A model generated the notes under the pieces. It saw nothing but the letters and a program-made list of their open reading frames with translations. It did not search any database and was not told the DNA's origin. A program made the position numbers and the translations under genes. 64,000 bases of DNA, taken from assembly GCA_020152595.1 (NCBI GenBank), contig JAIGNY010000411.1, positions 268,501 to 332,500 on the forward strand. The letters run 5' to 3'. This DNA comes from Chiridota heheva. Lineage: Eukaryota > Echinodermata > Holothuroidea > Apodida > Chiridotidae. Positions 47,997-59,978 of this stretch are shown here, in pieces (position 1 is the stretch's first letter; each line of letters starts with the position of its first letter).

Positions 47997-49286
47997 AAAT
48001 GCGCAGTAATCACCTATGAATGGGGATATTATGCACTCTGATTTCGCCGAAATCTGAGTAGGCTAACTTGTAAAATGCACCGCGAATGTGCAGCAGTAAA
48101 TAGTGAAACTTACAATAGGCCAATAAGGCTCTAAATCCCACTCAATCAAGGCCCGTTTTACAAGCTGTTAAATCGACCAACAGACACAGTCAAAATACTT
48201 AAATCGTGACAATCAGTACATTTACATGTAAATATTACCTGATGAGTCAAATAAATTTTGAAAGAAAGAAAAAATATTGCAAAATAAACAAACATAAAAC
48301 GTTTTTGACAGAACTAAAATTCTAGTTGCTTCGCAAAGATGGCGGCCATTTTTTCGAGAGGACTGACATTTTAGAACTTCCAGAGTGGTGTGGTAGTTTT
48401 GAAATGTTTTACCGCGAAGTATCATAGGACCTAGAATGCAAGATTTTCACAGTGGAACTTTGAAAACCGTAGCGAGTACGACCAAAAATGTTACGAGACG
48501 TTGAGTTTAAATGACATTGAAAGGAAGTTACCTGTTCTTTCTAAACTGAATTTCCATGCATATTTTCTATAAAAATGATGATTTTTACTGTAGAAGTAAA
48601 CTTTTTACGATTTGTAAAGCAAAACTCAAGCGTCTATTTGGGCAATGGAGTCAATACTTTTGCCATACTGGTTGCGCGATTTTTTTTTTACTTTGCGTTG
48701 TAAATTTGGAGCAATTTCGGGTGTATTTCCGAAAATTATGGTACTAAACGCGTGTAAACGATACACGCTCACTTTTTGGGGCGTGTACACGTTTACTAAA
48801 ATCCCTAAACGTTCACAGCTCTAGAATATAGTAGTTATATTTCTCTTTCACTTTTTGGACTTCCAAACAATGACAATGAAATGCAACTCTTGAAATAGTA
48901 ATGCAATTAGGAAAACTTGCAGACATCGAAGTGAAATTCTAAGCAAGTAAATTTGTTCGGCCTGTTATAAAATGATGTTGATTTTGAGTCTTGTATAGGC
49001 CACACTTACAATGGCAGCCATAGGGGTCATTAGTGTTAGGCTACATAGGAAAAACCTCCAATTTGGTTTAATTGTGTCATGCGCATTAGCTAACATACTG
49101 ATTCCAATTCACAGCCAGGGCTCACTGGAACTTGTGTTCTTGAGCAAGACACTTTACTCTGCTTGGTCTAGTCCACTCAGCTGTAGACGAGTACCAGCGA
49201 TGCTGGGGAAATAAGCTGTGACAGCCTGGTGTCCTTTCCAGGTGGAGTCATGTACTTCTATCCGCTTGCGCAGTATAAACTGGATA

Positions 49287-49619
49287 TACCGTATTCTACC
49301 GTATTAAGCTCCCCTGCTCTAATAAGCGCCCACCCAATATCTTTTGACTGACAGTGATTACATAGTACATTTGAGTAATTTGAAGACTTAAATTATTTTG
49401 TTTATATTCTTTGCTTATTTTGCATGTGACGCTCAAAAGTTGTGTTTTTGTATTGGTTACTTTGGCTTGGGGCTAGTGTATAATCTGTTCACATTTTATT
49501 GAATAGCACACTGTACGTGCCCCAAGCATGGTGCTTATTAGGAAGAAGCTTTGGACCTAAACAGTGGTACAATTTCATTTTCGTAAGAGCCCCGGGTGCT
49601 TATCACGTTGAATACGGTA
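49287..49619 (+). mobile_element. MITE copy B (unexpanded)
   Basis: The ends are TACCGTATTCTACCGTATTA and, inverted, TACCGTATTCAACGTGATAA. It has one GCTCTAATAAGCGCCC unit near its left end, where copy A has about 50. At 333 bp it has no gene. Confidence 0.75.
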
Positions 49620-49722
49620 AGGGTCTGGAATGGATAAGCGTTCTCCTAATAACTTAGTAGAAATCCATACAGCTACACTCCTGGAAATTTCACTGCAGTT
49701 CTCTTTTCTCTATTTTTACAGA

Positions 49723-49926
49723 TTACTTTTTGGAATGTCTCAAGGAGACTTGACCAAAGGAAATGCTGGGCAGCAAGCTTCCAAATTCAACAAATGTGAA
49801 TCTGCAGGACATTCAGCGACGTAAGAAGAAAGATGGGAGTAAAGAATTAAAAAAAGAGCAGGAAAGGGAAAAGAGCAAGAATAGAAAAGGAAGGAGCAGA
49901 AAATCAAAAGTTGAAAACATTTTTGG
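49723..49926 (+). other. Candidate exon, Lys/Arg/Glu-rich, unidentified
   Basis: A good acceptor (TTCTCTATTTTTACAG) and a good donor (TTTTG|GTAAGG) bracket a stretch that includes LPNSTNVNLQDIQRRKKKDG and SKELKKEQEREKSKNRKGRS. A TGA early in this frame means the acceptor used would have to lie further in. The charge pattern suggests a nuclear or coiled-coil protein segment; no family is recognised. Confidence 0.28.
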
Positions 49927-50574
49927 TAAGGATAAGAAATTACTGTAATGCCCAAGTGTGCACATCTTTCAATTCATAGTTTGGGAGCAGAAAATGAAAA
50001 CTGAACAGTTTAAAACATTTCTGACAAAGAATAAGAAAACGTGCCATGTCCAAATGTGCATATCTTTTAATTCAGAGTTGGATGTATATGTAAACACTGT
50101 TTTTTATCAAGTTGTTTTGTAATAAGGTAAGAGTTTATTGCATGTGTAGTTATATAAGTTAGTATAAGGTAATTGTTATTGGATCGTAAGTATCAATTTT
50201 TCAGGTTGAAAAGACAATTTCTTGGTTGAGTGTGCTCTTTTTTTTTTGTATGTGTTAAAAACTTCTATTGTCCTAAGTGTATAACAAAAAAGGGCTATGG
50301 ACATTTTACAGGGTAAAAAAGTCTTGCCATTCCCAAAGTATGTTTTTATTCAACATTTGCATGTTATATCTTAGTTCATGATATCAGTTCTGTAGCTTGT
50401 GAATGAAGAAAAAGAATCCAATTGAGTTTATTCATTTAAATTTGCTTTTTCTCTAAACAATGTAATATTTAATTCAGAGTTAGCAAAGGAAATGCGATCA
50501 ATGATCTTTGTAAAATTCCTCATTGAAATAACTTTTCAAATGCAGATCTGACCTACCAGAAACACTTGTTTCTG

Positions 50575-51110
50575 TTAAAAATAGTTGCTTCCTGTTAAAA
50601 CCAGAGACAAAACCTGTTAGGACCATTTGACACCTGTTGAAAACAGCTCAGATCTGGTGAAAAACCCGTTAAGACCATTTGAAACCTATTGAAAGCAGTT
50701 CAGACCAGTTGAAAATAGTTCAGACCAGTTGAAAATAGTTCATACCAGTTGAAAACAATTCAGACCTGTTAAAACCAGAGACAATACCTCTTCAGTTTAT
50801 TTGACACCTGTTAAAAACAGCTCAGACCTATTAAAAGAACCTGTTAAGACCATTTGACACCTGTTGAATGTAGTTCAGACCAGTTGAAAACAGTTTAGAC
50901 CAGTTGAAAACAGTTCAGACCTGTTAAAACCAGAGACAATACTTGTTGAGACCAGTTGACACCTGTTGAAAACAGTTAACACCAGTTGAAAACAGTTCAC
51001 ACCAGTTAAAAACAGTTCACACCAGTTGAAACCTGTCACCAATTCCCACTTGAACTGCTTTTAACTTGTGACCACTTAAAACCATTTGAACTGGTTTTAA
51101 CTGGGGTTTT
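50575..51110. repeat. ~20-bp minisatellite (CAGACCAGTTGAAAACAGTT)
   Basis: Some 25 units of CAGACCAGTTGAAAACAGTT, with longer variants containing AAACCTGTTAGGACCATTTG. Degeneracy is higher at the start. Confidence 0.85.
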
Positions 51111-51854
51111 TCTGCTGGAATGACAATAATGTATACACTATATGACATTATCGCGTGAAATCTGAAATGTCAAATTAAGGAAAATATTCAATGCAGTCAT
51201 TCTCAAAGTCAGAAATCCGGGTATTAATGACGTATACAATAAACTTCACGCTCGGCAGCCAGTTAAAGAGGGGAAAACAATCCTACGCTCGTGTACGTTT
51301 TCAGTTAAATTAATCATTTTGCACTGAAAAAAGGTAGGTTTTAGCTTATTTTGACGCATTTTTTCATTGAAAAGTTGCTGGGGAGTTCTTGTGTTGTTTT
51401 CTGTTCAATTAAAAAGAATAAGTATTCAAATCTTATGGACTTGTATGACTAACTTGCAAAGGTAACATAATCACAAGGCAAAAGTGCATGGTATAATAAA
51501 GACATGATAACCATAAGTACATAGTAAAGGTACTAGGTGAATATAAAGGTACTTAGATAAAGTAAAGCAACTTAGCTCCAGTAAAGCAACTTAGCTCCAG
51601 TAAAGCAACTTAGCTGGCAAACTGGTTAGCTTCATAGCCCACATGATACCTCTCTTCTGCTGTAGCCAGAAATGAGAGGATAATGCACATGTACATGTGG
51701 CCAGGACAAACTGAATAAACAGCAAGGACCTAAGAACCAACCAAAACATTCCACAACACAGAACTGAACTAAACCATGAACACAAAGGGGATGTATGACA
51801 ATAGCTACACACAACCTGAGACCTGAGAGAAGTACCAAACCGCTACAATCTCTC

Positions 51855-52185
51855 TTATGAATCTAGGTTGCGTTCTTGGTTTGATATGGTACTGGTGTTT
51901 TGACTTCCTGTAATTTCTTGCATGTTCCAGCTAATCCTCACGGATATTCGGCATTTTAGCTTTTCGCAAAGAGTTCTTAATGAGTGGAATAGTTTGCCTA
52001 AGTAAGTAGTTAGCTCCAATTCTGTTTACAATTTCAAAGTCAACATTGATAAGTTTTTACTAACTCTTGGCGTCTTTGATTTTTGTAATTATCATTTATT
52101 TTTCGTGGTGGTAGTGGTGTTAGTTTGGGCTTTTTATGCGGTGAATAATCCTTAAACCGTCATCTTGTTATGCTATGTTATGACA
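51855..52185 (+). mobile_element. GTTAT-tailed LINE, 5'-truncated copy
   Basis: The sequence matches 53860-54285 with an internal gap: TCTTGGTTTGATATGG, TTCTTGCATGTTCCAGCTAA, TTCGGCATTTTAGCTTTTCG, AGTTCTTAATGAGTGGAA, then GGTGGTAGTGGTGTTAGTTT and a GTTATGCTATGTTATGAC tail. It encodes only the degenerate C-terminus. Confidence 0.8.
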
Positions 52186-52809
52186 AGAAATCACCCGACT
52201 GGGAGATCTCCCGATCGGGAGGTTGGACCAGACTTTTTACAGTGAAATTCCTGCGTATAACTGAATTTTCTACGCAAAGCATTGTTACGTGCACGTGAAT
52301 ATACACAAGTATATTTTTCACGAGCGTATATAAAGAATTAAATTGCACTGTTTGAACGTTGCAATTCCAACGCGTATAGCCAAATGCGTACGTACGTGCC
52401 ACGAGGGCAACTTATTTAAAATATTGCGGTGAAGAGCGTAATACGTTTTTTTTTTTAAGGCGTTTTATTTCTGCATGCATATGTACATGTGCCGGCATTA
52501 CATGTATTGTTCAGAGCGTTGCACAATTTTGAAAAAAAAAACAGAGAAAAAATTGTCGTTTTTTCATCTTTCTTTCAAATTGTGACCATTTATCGTGATT
52601 GTTTCTCTCCAATTTGTACAACTGCAACTGAAAACAAACTGAAGTAAGTGTGTTTAATTTTTCAGTGAGAAGGAGTTTGATTTTTATATCAAAAATAAAG
52701 GCTCCGAGAAAAATATGGGAACTTTTTTTGAAACGTGCTTAGTATGGCGCAAGTTTTTCAATTAACATGGGCACATTTCGAAAAGCGATGATATATTTTC
52801 ATGAAACTT

Positions 52810-54288
52810 GACTTATTTATTGATTGGTGTTGTTGCTGGAGATTGGAGAATTGCTAATGTTACTCCTATTTTCAAAAATGGTGACCAGAGTTTGCCCTGT
52901 AACTCTAGCCAGTGAGCTAGTGTTGTGTGCAAGGTCATGGAGTCCATTGTTAAGGATGTTGTACTAGATCATTTACTGGACAATGGTTTGTTGAATTTGA
53001 CCCAGCATGGGTTCTTACCTAAGAGGTCTTGTGTTTCTAATTTATTGGAGTTTTTTGTTAATGTTACTAAAGTAGTTGATTTTGGTCATATTGTGGATGT
53101 TATCGATTTAGACTTCCAAAACGCATTTGATAAATTTTCGTTAGGCAGGCTCATGATGAAAACCAGAGCGCTTGGTGTGGAGGAAAGTGTGAAAGTTGGA
53201 TAAATTCTTGGTTAGTTGACAGGTCAAAAAGAGTTATTGTTAATGGTGAAATATCTCCATGGAGAGAAGGTTACAAGTGGTGTTCCTCAGGGTTCTGTGT
53301 TGGGTCCTCTTCTTTTCCTAATCTTCATTTAATTATATTGATGTTTCCCTTGGCTCCAGGATTTGTAAATTTGCTGATGACACTAAGCTGTACTTGTTGA
53401 TGATGCTAGTGATTCTTAACTGCTAGTGATTCTTCACTTTTGCAAACTGATCTGGATAAGTTAGTTTCTTGGTCCCAAACATGGCAGATGTCAATCAATG
53501 TTGATAAATTCAAAGTTATTCATTTTGGTCAGAGCAATTTGGTTTTTGATTACTGCATGAATGGACCAAATCTTGGTTGTATTGATCAAGAAAGGGATCT
53601 AGGTGTCGTCATTACTAGCAATCTGAAGCCTTCTAAACAGTGTGCTTTATCAGCTGCAAGGGCAAATAGGATGCTTGGTTTGATTAAAGAAATTTTTGTT
53701 TTCTTGGTAAAGAGACTTTTTTGAATTTGTATAAGTAGTTAGTCAGGCCTCACCTTGAGTATGCTATTCAGGCTTGGGGTCCCTTTATGAGAAGGTTAAG
53801 TTCATTTTGGAGCAGGTTCAGCGAAGAGTCTCTTGACTTATTCCCGTAGTAAAAATCTCTTTTATGAATATGGATTGCAAATTCTTGGTTTCACCACGCT
53901 TGAGTTGAGAAGAGGACGTGGCGATATGATTCAGGTTTTTAAATTCCTATCTGTTAGTGATGCTTTGACTTTCTGTTATTTCTTGCATGTTTTAGCTAAA
54001 ACTCATGTGACACGTGGTAACAGGTTGAAGTTAACCAAAGAGTTCTCTCGGATAGATATTCGGCGTTTTAGCTTTTTGCAAAGAGTTGTGAATGAGTGGA
54101 ATTGTTTTTCCGAGTGGGTAGTTAGCTCCAATTATCTTCACAATTTCAAAGTCAACATTGATAAGTTCTTAACTAACTCTGGGCGTCTTTGATAATGATT
54201 TTCATTTTTTTGTGGTGGTGGTGGTGTTAGTTTGGGTTTTTATGGGTGACTAACCCTTCTTCTTCCGTCATCATCATGTTATGTTATG
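52810..54288 (+). mobile_element. CR1/jockey-type LINE, RT to 3' end (broken)
   Basis: RT homology starts near GDWRIANVTPIF and continues through VCKVMESIVKDVVLDHLL, QHGFLPKRSCVSNLLEF, IDLDFQNAFDK (motif A), SGVPQGSVLGPLLF and FADDTKL (catalytic DD). SWSQTWQMSINVDKFKVIHF and ERDLGVVITSNLKPSKQC follow. Several frameshifts and stops separate these blocks, so the copy is dead. The 3' end is GGTGGTGGTGTTAGTTTGGG and a tail of GTTAT repeats. It is the longest of four copies in the window. No endonuclease is present, so it is 5'-truncated. Confidence 0.88.
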
Positions 54289-54963
54289 TTATTTTGATAT
54301 ACCGTATATTAAAGAAAATAATAACAGCTTGATAAGAAATGTAGTCTTGAAAAATCGTTCTACTAAATACGTCAAATTTCAAGGAGCACACACGATAACA
54401 CTTAATCAGAGATTCAGAGCGAAGGAGTTGGAGTATAAAGATTTGTACTAGATGTGTGATGTGAAAGTGGCGCAAGAAATTTCGTTCTGGGAGTGACGTC
54501 ATCACAACTTTACCAATTTTTACAAGCAAGAACATGAGCTGATGAAAGCGAATACTATATTCCCTTTTTTCTCCAATTTCTGCTATTACAACCATTTTGA
54601 AATATTCTCTATCAAATTGCCAAATAATCAAGTGAGAGTAATAAAAAACCCATGTCATGCCTTCTTTAAAGAAAGAGAAAGCCTTCGTTTGTATAAGATT
54701 ACAAAGCATGAACATATATAGATACTGTTGAGCGCTGTCTGTGGCTGGCTCTAGTGCTAAAGTCTGGGATTTTTTTTTTTACATCTTACTTGCATCTGTT
54801 TGTGCTAAGTTTTATCTTTATTACTTTTATAGTGCTTGTGATCTTATTGTCTACACTAATCTTCATTTCTGTGACTGTTTTTGTAGCTTTTACTTCAAAT
54901 TTCCAGTTGAGACTTTTTACACTGCCTGTTAGCATTTAACCAGTTCCACTACAATTTCTTATC

Positions 54964-55416
54964 TTGGATATAATGGCTTTTACCAGATCTTTTATGTTGA
55001 GTTTGAATAGTACAAGGAGATATGTGGGCAATGAGCCGTGGATGCAAACAATACGACAGCTTGGTCTACAAAGGAAAGGACTGAGGCGAGGAACAAAGGC
55101 TGGTAAAAAAGCATTCAAATCTGATCTGCATTCATACCATCGTAATCTTTCTATCACTACACAAATAACTAAACGCAACTTGGAAAAAAAGCCCCCTCAG
55201 GTACGACAGCCTTTCAAAATCATAGTACCCATAACATTTACTCCACTTACTCCCCCCGTCCCATCAGATGTCGAATCCGAACCATGTGGCATATTGCGGA
55301 ATAGTTTCCCCTCGAAAGATTTATGTGCGGGATTGATCAATGCAAGGTCTATCAACAATACAGATTTCTTACTTTATGATTTCCTGACTGAAAACCGTTT
55401 AGTAAGTTGTGCATAA
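54964..55416 (+). pseudogene. L2/CR1 LINE N-terminal segment
   Basis: The start is rich in Arg and Lys (STRRYVGNEPWMQTIRQLGL, GLRRGTKAGKK). It then has a proline-rich stretch and CAGLINARSINNTDFLLYDF, the usual entry to the endonuclease of these LINEs. The frame ends early (LVSCA then stop); the shifted frame carries on with KLCITETW, so one base is missing near 55400. Confidence 0.8.
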
Positions 55417-57116
55417 CAGAAACATGGATTAATTTCGAAGACGACTACACCCGAATACAATGTTCACAATTAAATATAAATGAGTACTTTATCGATACGG
55501 CAAGTAGAGAAAAACGTGGGGGTGGTGTGGCCCTGGTTTATAGAAAGGAGTTTTCTGTACGGAAAATATGTGAGGATGTTTTCCCATCGTTTCAGTTTGG
55601 TCACAGGGAAATTATAAAGCACACATCAAAATTTAATATCTATGTTATATACCGGCCCCCATCTGTAACTGGTGTAACCCTTAATACATTCTTTGATGAA
55701 CTTAATCGATTTATCCTGGAGCCTGCAAGTCAATTGCCCAATGTTGTCATAGTAGGTGACTTTAATATCCACGTTAATGACAATGACAGTTCATCTGCAC
55801 AACATTTCATTGAATTAATGCAAGCCGTGGGATTTTCACAGGAAGTTTATACATACACACATAACCAAGGAAATATTCTTGATTTAGTCTCTGTTGAAGG
55901 AGAATCTGAAACGAATGATACAATTTTGAATGAATGTGATGTTGGACCTTTCTTATCGGACCACCGTTTCGTTACATTCTCTCTTAGGTTGAGAGAGCAT
56001 ACACGGAGAGAGAAAAAACGTATAAAGTTCAGAAAGATTAAAGGTATTAACTTGGATGCTTTTTCTCGCGACATTGAAAATGCATTTAACATACAGCCTC
56101 TTGTATCAAACAATATCGATGAGTGTGCTTCTCAGTTCAATCGGACAATCTTATCTGTCTTAGATGATCATGCCCCTTTAATTGAAAAGGTTGTTGTTGC
56201 TCGAAAGAAAGAACCTTGGTTCACTCCAGAACTCAAGAAACAAAAGCAAGCAGTAAGAATTGCAGAGAAAAGATGGAAAAGAAACAAAACGAGAGACAAT
56301 TGGGAAACATTGAAATCAGAGAGGTCCAGGTATTCTGTTATGCTGAAACAATCAAAAGAAAGAACAATCAGTGATGCAGTTAAGGAATGTGGGCATGACT
56401 CAAAACGCCTTTATAGTTTAGCTAAATCAATCATGGGAAAAGATGTACAAAACCCCTTACCTGTAGTCTTAGGAAATGATGAGGTTTTATCAGAGAAGTT
56501 TATAGAATTCTTTTTACAAAAGATTACAAACATAAGAGAAGAGCTAAAGGATTCTGAGCTATTCAATCCTCCTTTGAGAATGGTATCTGTCAGACTGAAT
56601 GCTTTTGCTAATGTTACAGAGAATGAACTTATCAGTATTATTAATAGCTTGCCATCAAAATCTTGCGACAATGATGCTTTACCAACAAACCTTCTAAAGA
56701 ATGTTTTAAGTGCAGTTATTAAACCTCTTACAAAAGTAGTAAATACTTCTCTTGAATGTGGTGCCTTTGCTAATGACTGGAAAAAAGCCATCATTAGACC
56801 TCTTGTAAAGAAACACAATTTGGACTTGAATTTGGCCAATTATAGACCAATCAGCAATCTACCATTTATCTCCAAAGTAGCTGAAAAAGTTGTGCTGAAG
56901 CAATTGAATATTCATTGTGAAAAGTGGGCCCCCCTTCCACCGTATCAGTCAGCTTACCGTCCCAATCATAGCTGTGAAACTGCAATACTTAGTTTGGTAG
57001 ATGATTTACTCTGGGGTTTTGAGAGAAAACAGGTCACACAAATGTGTTTTATGGATCTCTCAGCGGCATTCGACACTGTTGACCATGAAGTTGTACTAAA
57101 AGTATTGTCTGCTTAA
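55407..57116 (+). pseudogene. L2/CR1 LINE endonuclease and RT first half
   Basis: Endonuclease motifs are visible in order: CITETWI (catalytic Glu), VIYRPPS, VIVGDFNIHVND and SDHRFVTF (catalytic Asp and His). RT follows with NDWKKAIIRPLVKK, LANYRPISNLPFISKVAEKV, YQSAYRPNHSCETAI and motif A FMDLSAAFDTVDHE. The frame closes at an in-frame TAA after KVLSA, where the family would continue; the next codons (YGIDQLSQKW) stay in the same frame. Confidence 0.9.
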
Positions 57117-57581
57117 TATGGTATAGACCAATTGTCACAAAAATGGTTTACTGACTATTTGTCATGCAGAAGGTGTTGTGTTAAGGTTAATAATTCTTAT
57201 TCAACCTACAAACCATTAGATTTCAGTGTTCCACAAGGAAGTCTCTTGGGACCCGTTTTATATTCAATGCATGCTAGTACATTGCAATATGTCATTCCTA
57301 ATTGCTTTCAACTGCACGGGTACGCTGATGATCATGCGATTAAGCAATCTCACCAACCTACCATTCAGGATGCCACTAGAGTCAAAAATGAAATATCACA
57401 CACCATGCAGCAAGTTAAAATCTGGATGGATCAAAATAGACTCAAACTTAACGACACGAAAACTGAATTTATACAGTTCGGGTCAAGACAAATGTTATCC
57501 AAATGCCTTGTTGACAGTGTCCCTATCAATGGTGGAATTGTGAAAGCTGCCACTTGTGTGAAATATTTAGGGTTCATTTAG
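57117..57581 (+). pseudogene. L2/CR1 LINE RT second half
   Basis: It continues the RT in the same frame after the TAA. YGIDQLSQKWFTDYLSCR is followed by SVPQGSLLGPVLYS and then GYADDHAI with the catalytic Asp pair, and WMDQNRLKLNDTKTEFIQFG. It ends in VKYLGFI and stop. The +1 frame then gives VHLDTNLAFKTQISARCRAA, so a frameshift lies near 57570. Confidence 0.88.
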
Positions 57582-57689
57582 ATACAAATTTGGCATTCAA
57601 AACTCAGATCAGTGCAAGGTGCAGGGCTGCCATGGCTAATCTCAGACTAGTTCAGTAGCATAAGAAATGTACTAACATTTGATGCATGT

Positions 57690-58172
57690 CACGCTATTGT
57701 GTTAGGATTAGTTATCAGCCACTTGGATTACATAAATTCTATTTTCTTAAATACGCCTGATTTTGATATTGCTAAGTTACAACGAATACAGAATATGGCA
57801 GCAAAGCTAGTTTTGAGAAGAGGGAGAAGAGAAAGTGCCTCTCAGGCACTACGTGATTTACATTGGCTCCCTATCAAGTCCCGAATTATTCATAAAGTGT
57901 TGACCCTGATATACAAGTCTGTTGTTGAAAAGTCGGCCCCAGATTACCTTAGGTGTAAATTTTCATTAGCCACTAATTCAATCAGATCCCCCCGCTCCTG
58001 TAATGTTGCCTACAAATTGGTGATTCCACGTACTCAGCGTAAAACATTTGCCTCAAGAGCTATTAGTGTTGCAGGAGCAGAACTCTGGAACAAACTTCCA
58101 AATAACATCAAACTTTCTCCCAATGTAAACATTTTTAAAAGGCAGCTGAAGACACATCTATTCCCTTCTTAA
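57690..58172 (+). pseudogene. L2/CR1 LINE C-terminal domain
   Basis: LGLVISHLDYINSIF, LQRIQNMAAKLVLRRGRRES, LRDLHWLPIKSRI and a final LWNKLPNNIKLSPNVNIFKR match the C-terminal region of L2/CR1 LINEs. It ends at its natural stop (THLFPS). Stops at 57650-57690 separate it from the RT. Confidence 0.85.
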
Positions 58173-58623
58173 TTTTTGAATTTGCATTTTACACATTTTA
58201 ATTTTTTTATATCCAGTGTTATATACCATTTATACAAAGTTATATTTTTCTAAACCATTTTATCGATTTCCAAATTACTTTTTATATTCAACTTTTTACT
58301 GTAGTTTTGATATAAGTATTGTATTTTCCTTTATCCGATTTTGATATTTATACGTACATGATTATATATTTTTTTTTCTTTCTATATTTGTATTTTAATT
58401 GTAAAGCGCAGCCGAAAACCATGTTATGGCATGCGCTATATGAAATGAAATAAATAATAATGTGGAACCATACTCTTACCTAATACATAATTTTTATTCA
58501 TAAAAGTGTATAGCCAAGCTGAGGTGCGGAGTATTAGCAAATTAGACGTTGACTGGTTTAGGTCAACGAGGGCAGATTAAAGGATGTTGCTAAGTTACGA
58601 AAGGTTAGCCATGCGCCGTTCTT

Positions 58624-58838
58624 GGTTCCGATGCCAATTTATATGGAACCCATGCAGCCATGCTGGCGTATGTATGTATGTATGTATGTATGTATGTATG
58701 TATGTATGTATGTATGTATGTATGTATGTATGTATGTATGTATGTATGTATGTATGTATGTATGTATGTATGTATGTATGTATGTATGTATGTATGTATG
58801 TATGTATGTATGTATGTATGTATGTATGTATGTATGTA
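58624..58838. repeat. (TATG)n microsatellite with GGTTCCGATGC leader
   Basis: A pure TATG tract of about 170 bp follows GGTTCCGATGCCAATTTATA. Poly-(CMYV) and (IHTY) frames are artefacts. The leader recurs at 5240, there followed by TATG then (TG)n. Confidence 0.95.
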
Positions 58839-59364
58839 TATCAAATGATGTTTCAGCTAACGTCATTAGGTTATATGACTTTCTTTACATCGCCATTTTG
58901 TAGGGAGTGAAGACTGTTGTATGCTGTACACTTACATACGTTTGCATGTTGTTATATAAGATTTTTTTGTAAGATAACTAGGCTGAAATCTTGCTGTGCC
59001 GTTGATTGCACTAAAAGACGTGTTTAAACCACCATTTAAGATTACTTGAAGCACTTGGAGTGTAATTTTGTCTCTGTAATAACATTTTATATTAAAATTT
59101 AATTCATCTAGCCAGTTTAATTTACCAGCGCGTGTTTATATACCCAGCACGTGTTTTACATGCCCAGCGTATGTTTTTGCCCAGCGCGTGATTTCATTAC
59201 CAGTGCGTGCCAGCGCGTGTTTTAGTAAGACCAGGGAGTTGCCATTGGTAAGACTAGTCTCTTTGTTTTACGTGTGACGTGACTGAGCAGTGTGAGGATC
59301 AGACGCGTGAAACGCTCAACGCACAAAACTCTGACTTGCAAAATGGCTTCCAGTTCAGTTAAAA

Positions 59365-59890
59365 TCACTTAAGGCAGATGCGGAGCAGATGGGGCATTAA
59401 TCTGTGGTCTCTTTGCGACCCGTCGCCAACACAATTGAGACAGATGAGGAATGATCTATGGCCTAGATCTTTCCTTTTGGCCCCTCGTTCCTACTTGGGG
59501 CAGATGGGGCAATGATCTATGGTATCTTCTTCTCTTTGCACCCCATCGCCCCACTTGGGACAGATGGGGAATAATCTATGGTCTGGACCTCTTCTCTTGA
59601 CCCATCGCCCCACTTGGGGCAGACGGGGAATGATCTATGGTATGGATCTCACCTCTTCGCCCATCTCCCCCACTTGGGGCAGATGGGGAATGATCTATGG
59701 TCTGGACCTCTCCTTTTGGCCCATCTCTCTACTTGGGGCAGATGGGAATTGATCTGTGTTCTCATCGTCTCGACGATGGGGGCGACGGGTCGCAAAGGGT
59801 AGAGGAGACTATAGATCATTGCCGCATCTGCCCTAATTGGAGGCGACGGGTCGCAAAGTGTAGAGGAGACCATAGATCATTTGCCCAACT
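59365..59890. repeat. ~60-bp repeat array with inverted end
   Basis: About six direct units hold GGGGCAGATGGGGAATGATC, TATGGT and (C)TCTTTGCGACCC or CTTTTGGCCC, then CATCGCCCCACTT. From about 59760 two units appear in inverted orientation (GGCGACGGGTCGCAAAG, AGAGGAGACTATAGATCATT). The turning point is near CATCGTCTCGACGATG, itself a short palindrome. Confidence 0.8.
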
Positions 59891-59978
59891 TTGAAAGAGA
59901 GAATAACAACTTTATTCCGTGAGCAAGGTGTGACAATAGTGAGAATTTTATCTGCTTTGGCTTTAGTTATGAGTACTA

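Larger units (their letters stand above)
47292..48823. mobile_element. Non-autonomous hAT-like element with 8-bp target duplication
   Basis: The ends are TAGAGCTGTGACCGTTTAGC and, inverted, TAGAGCTGTGAACGTTTAGG. The flanks are GAATACAG (47284-47291) and GAATATAG (48824-48831), an 8-bp duplication with one change, as expected of hAT. Subterminal GTGTACACG palindromes occur near both ends. It is about 1.5 kb without a transposase and includes a nested 455-bp retroposon. Confidence 0.82.
54730..58460 (+). mobile_element. L2/CR1-clade LINE, nearly full length, inactive
   Basis: A single long coding region runs from a basic N-terminus through APE endonuclease and RT to a C-terminal domain. The 3' end has a GCGCTATATGAAATGAAATA segment and an AATAATAAT tip, as in L2-type elements. 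Lesions I can see: a frameshift near 55395-55407, a TAA at 57114-57116, a frameshift near 57570, and stops between 57650 and 57690. The remaining frame is long, so the insertion is fairly young. Element edges are estimates; I found no target duplication. Confidence 0.88.

Noticed and set aside
59519-59894. Trp/Gly-rich short open frames on both strands
   Set aside because: They arise from the ~60-bp repeat and change frame with each indel.
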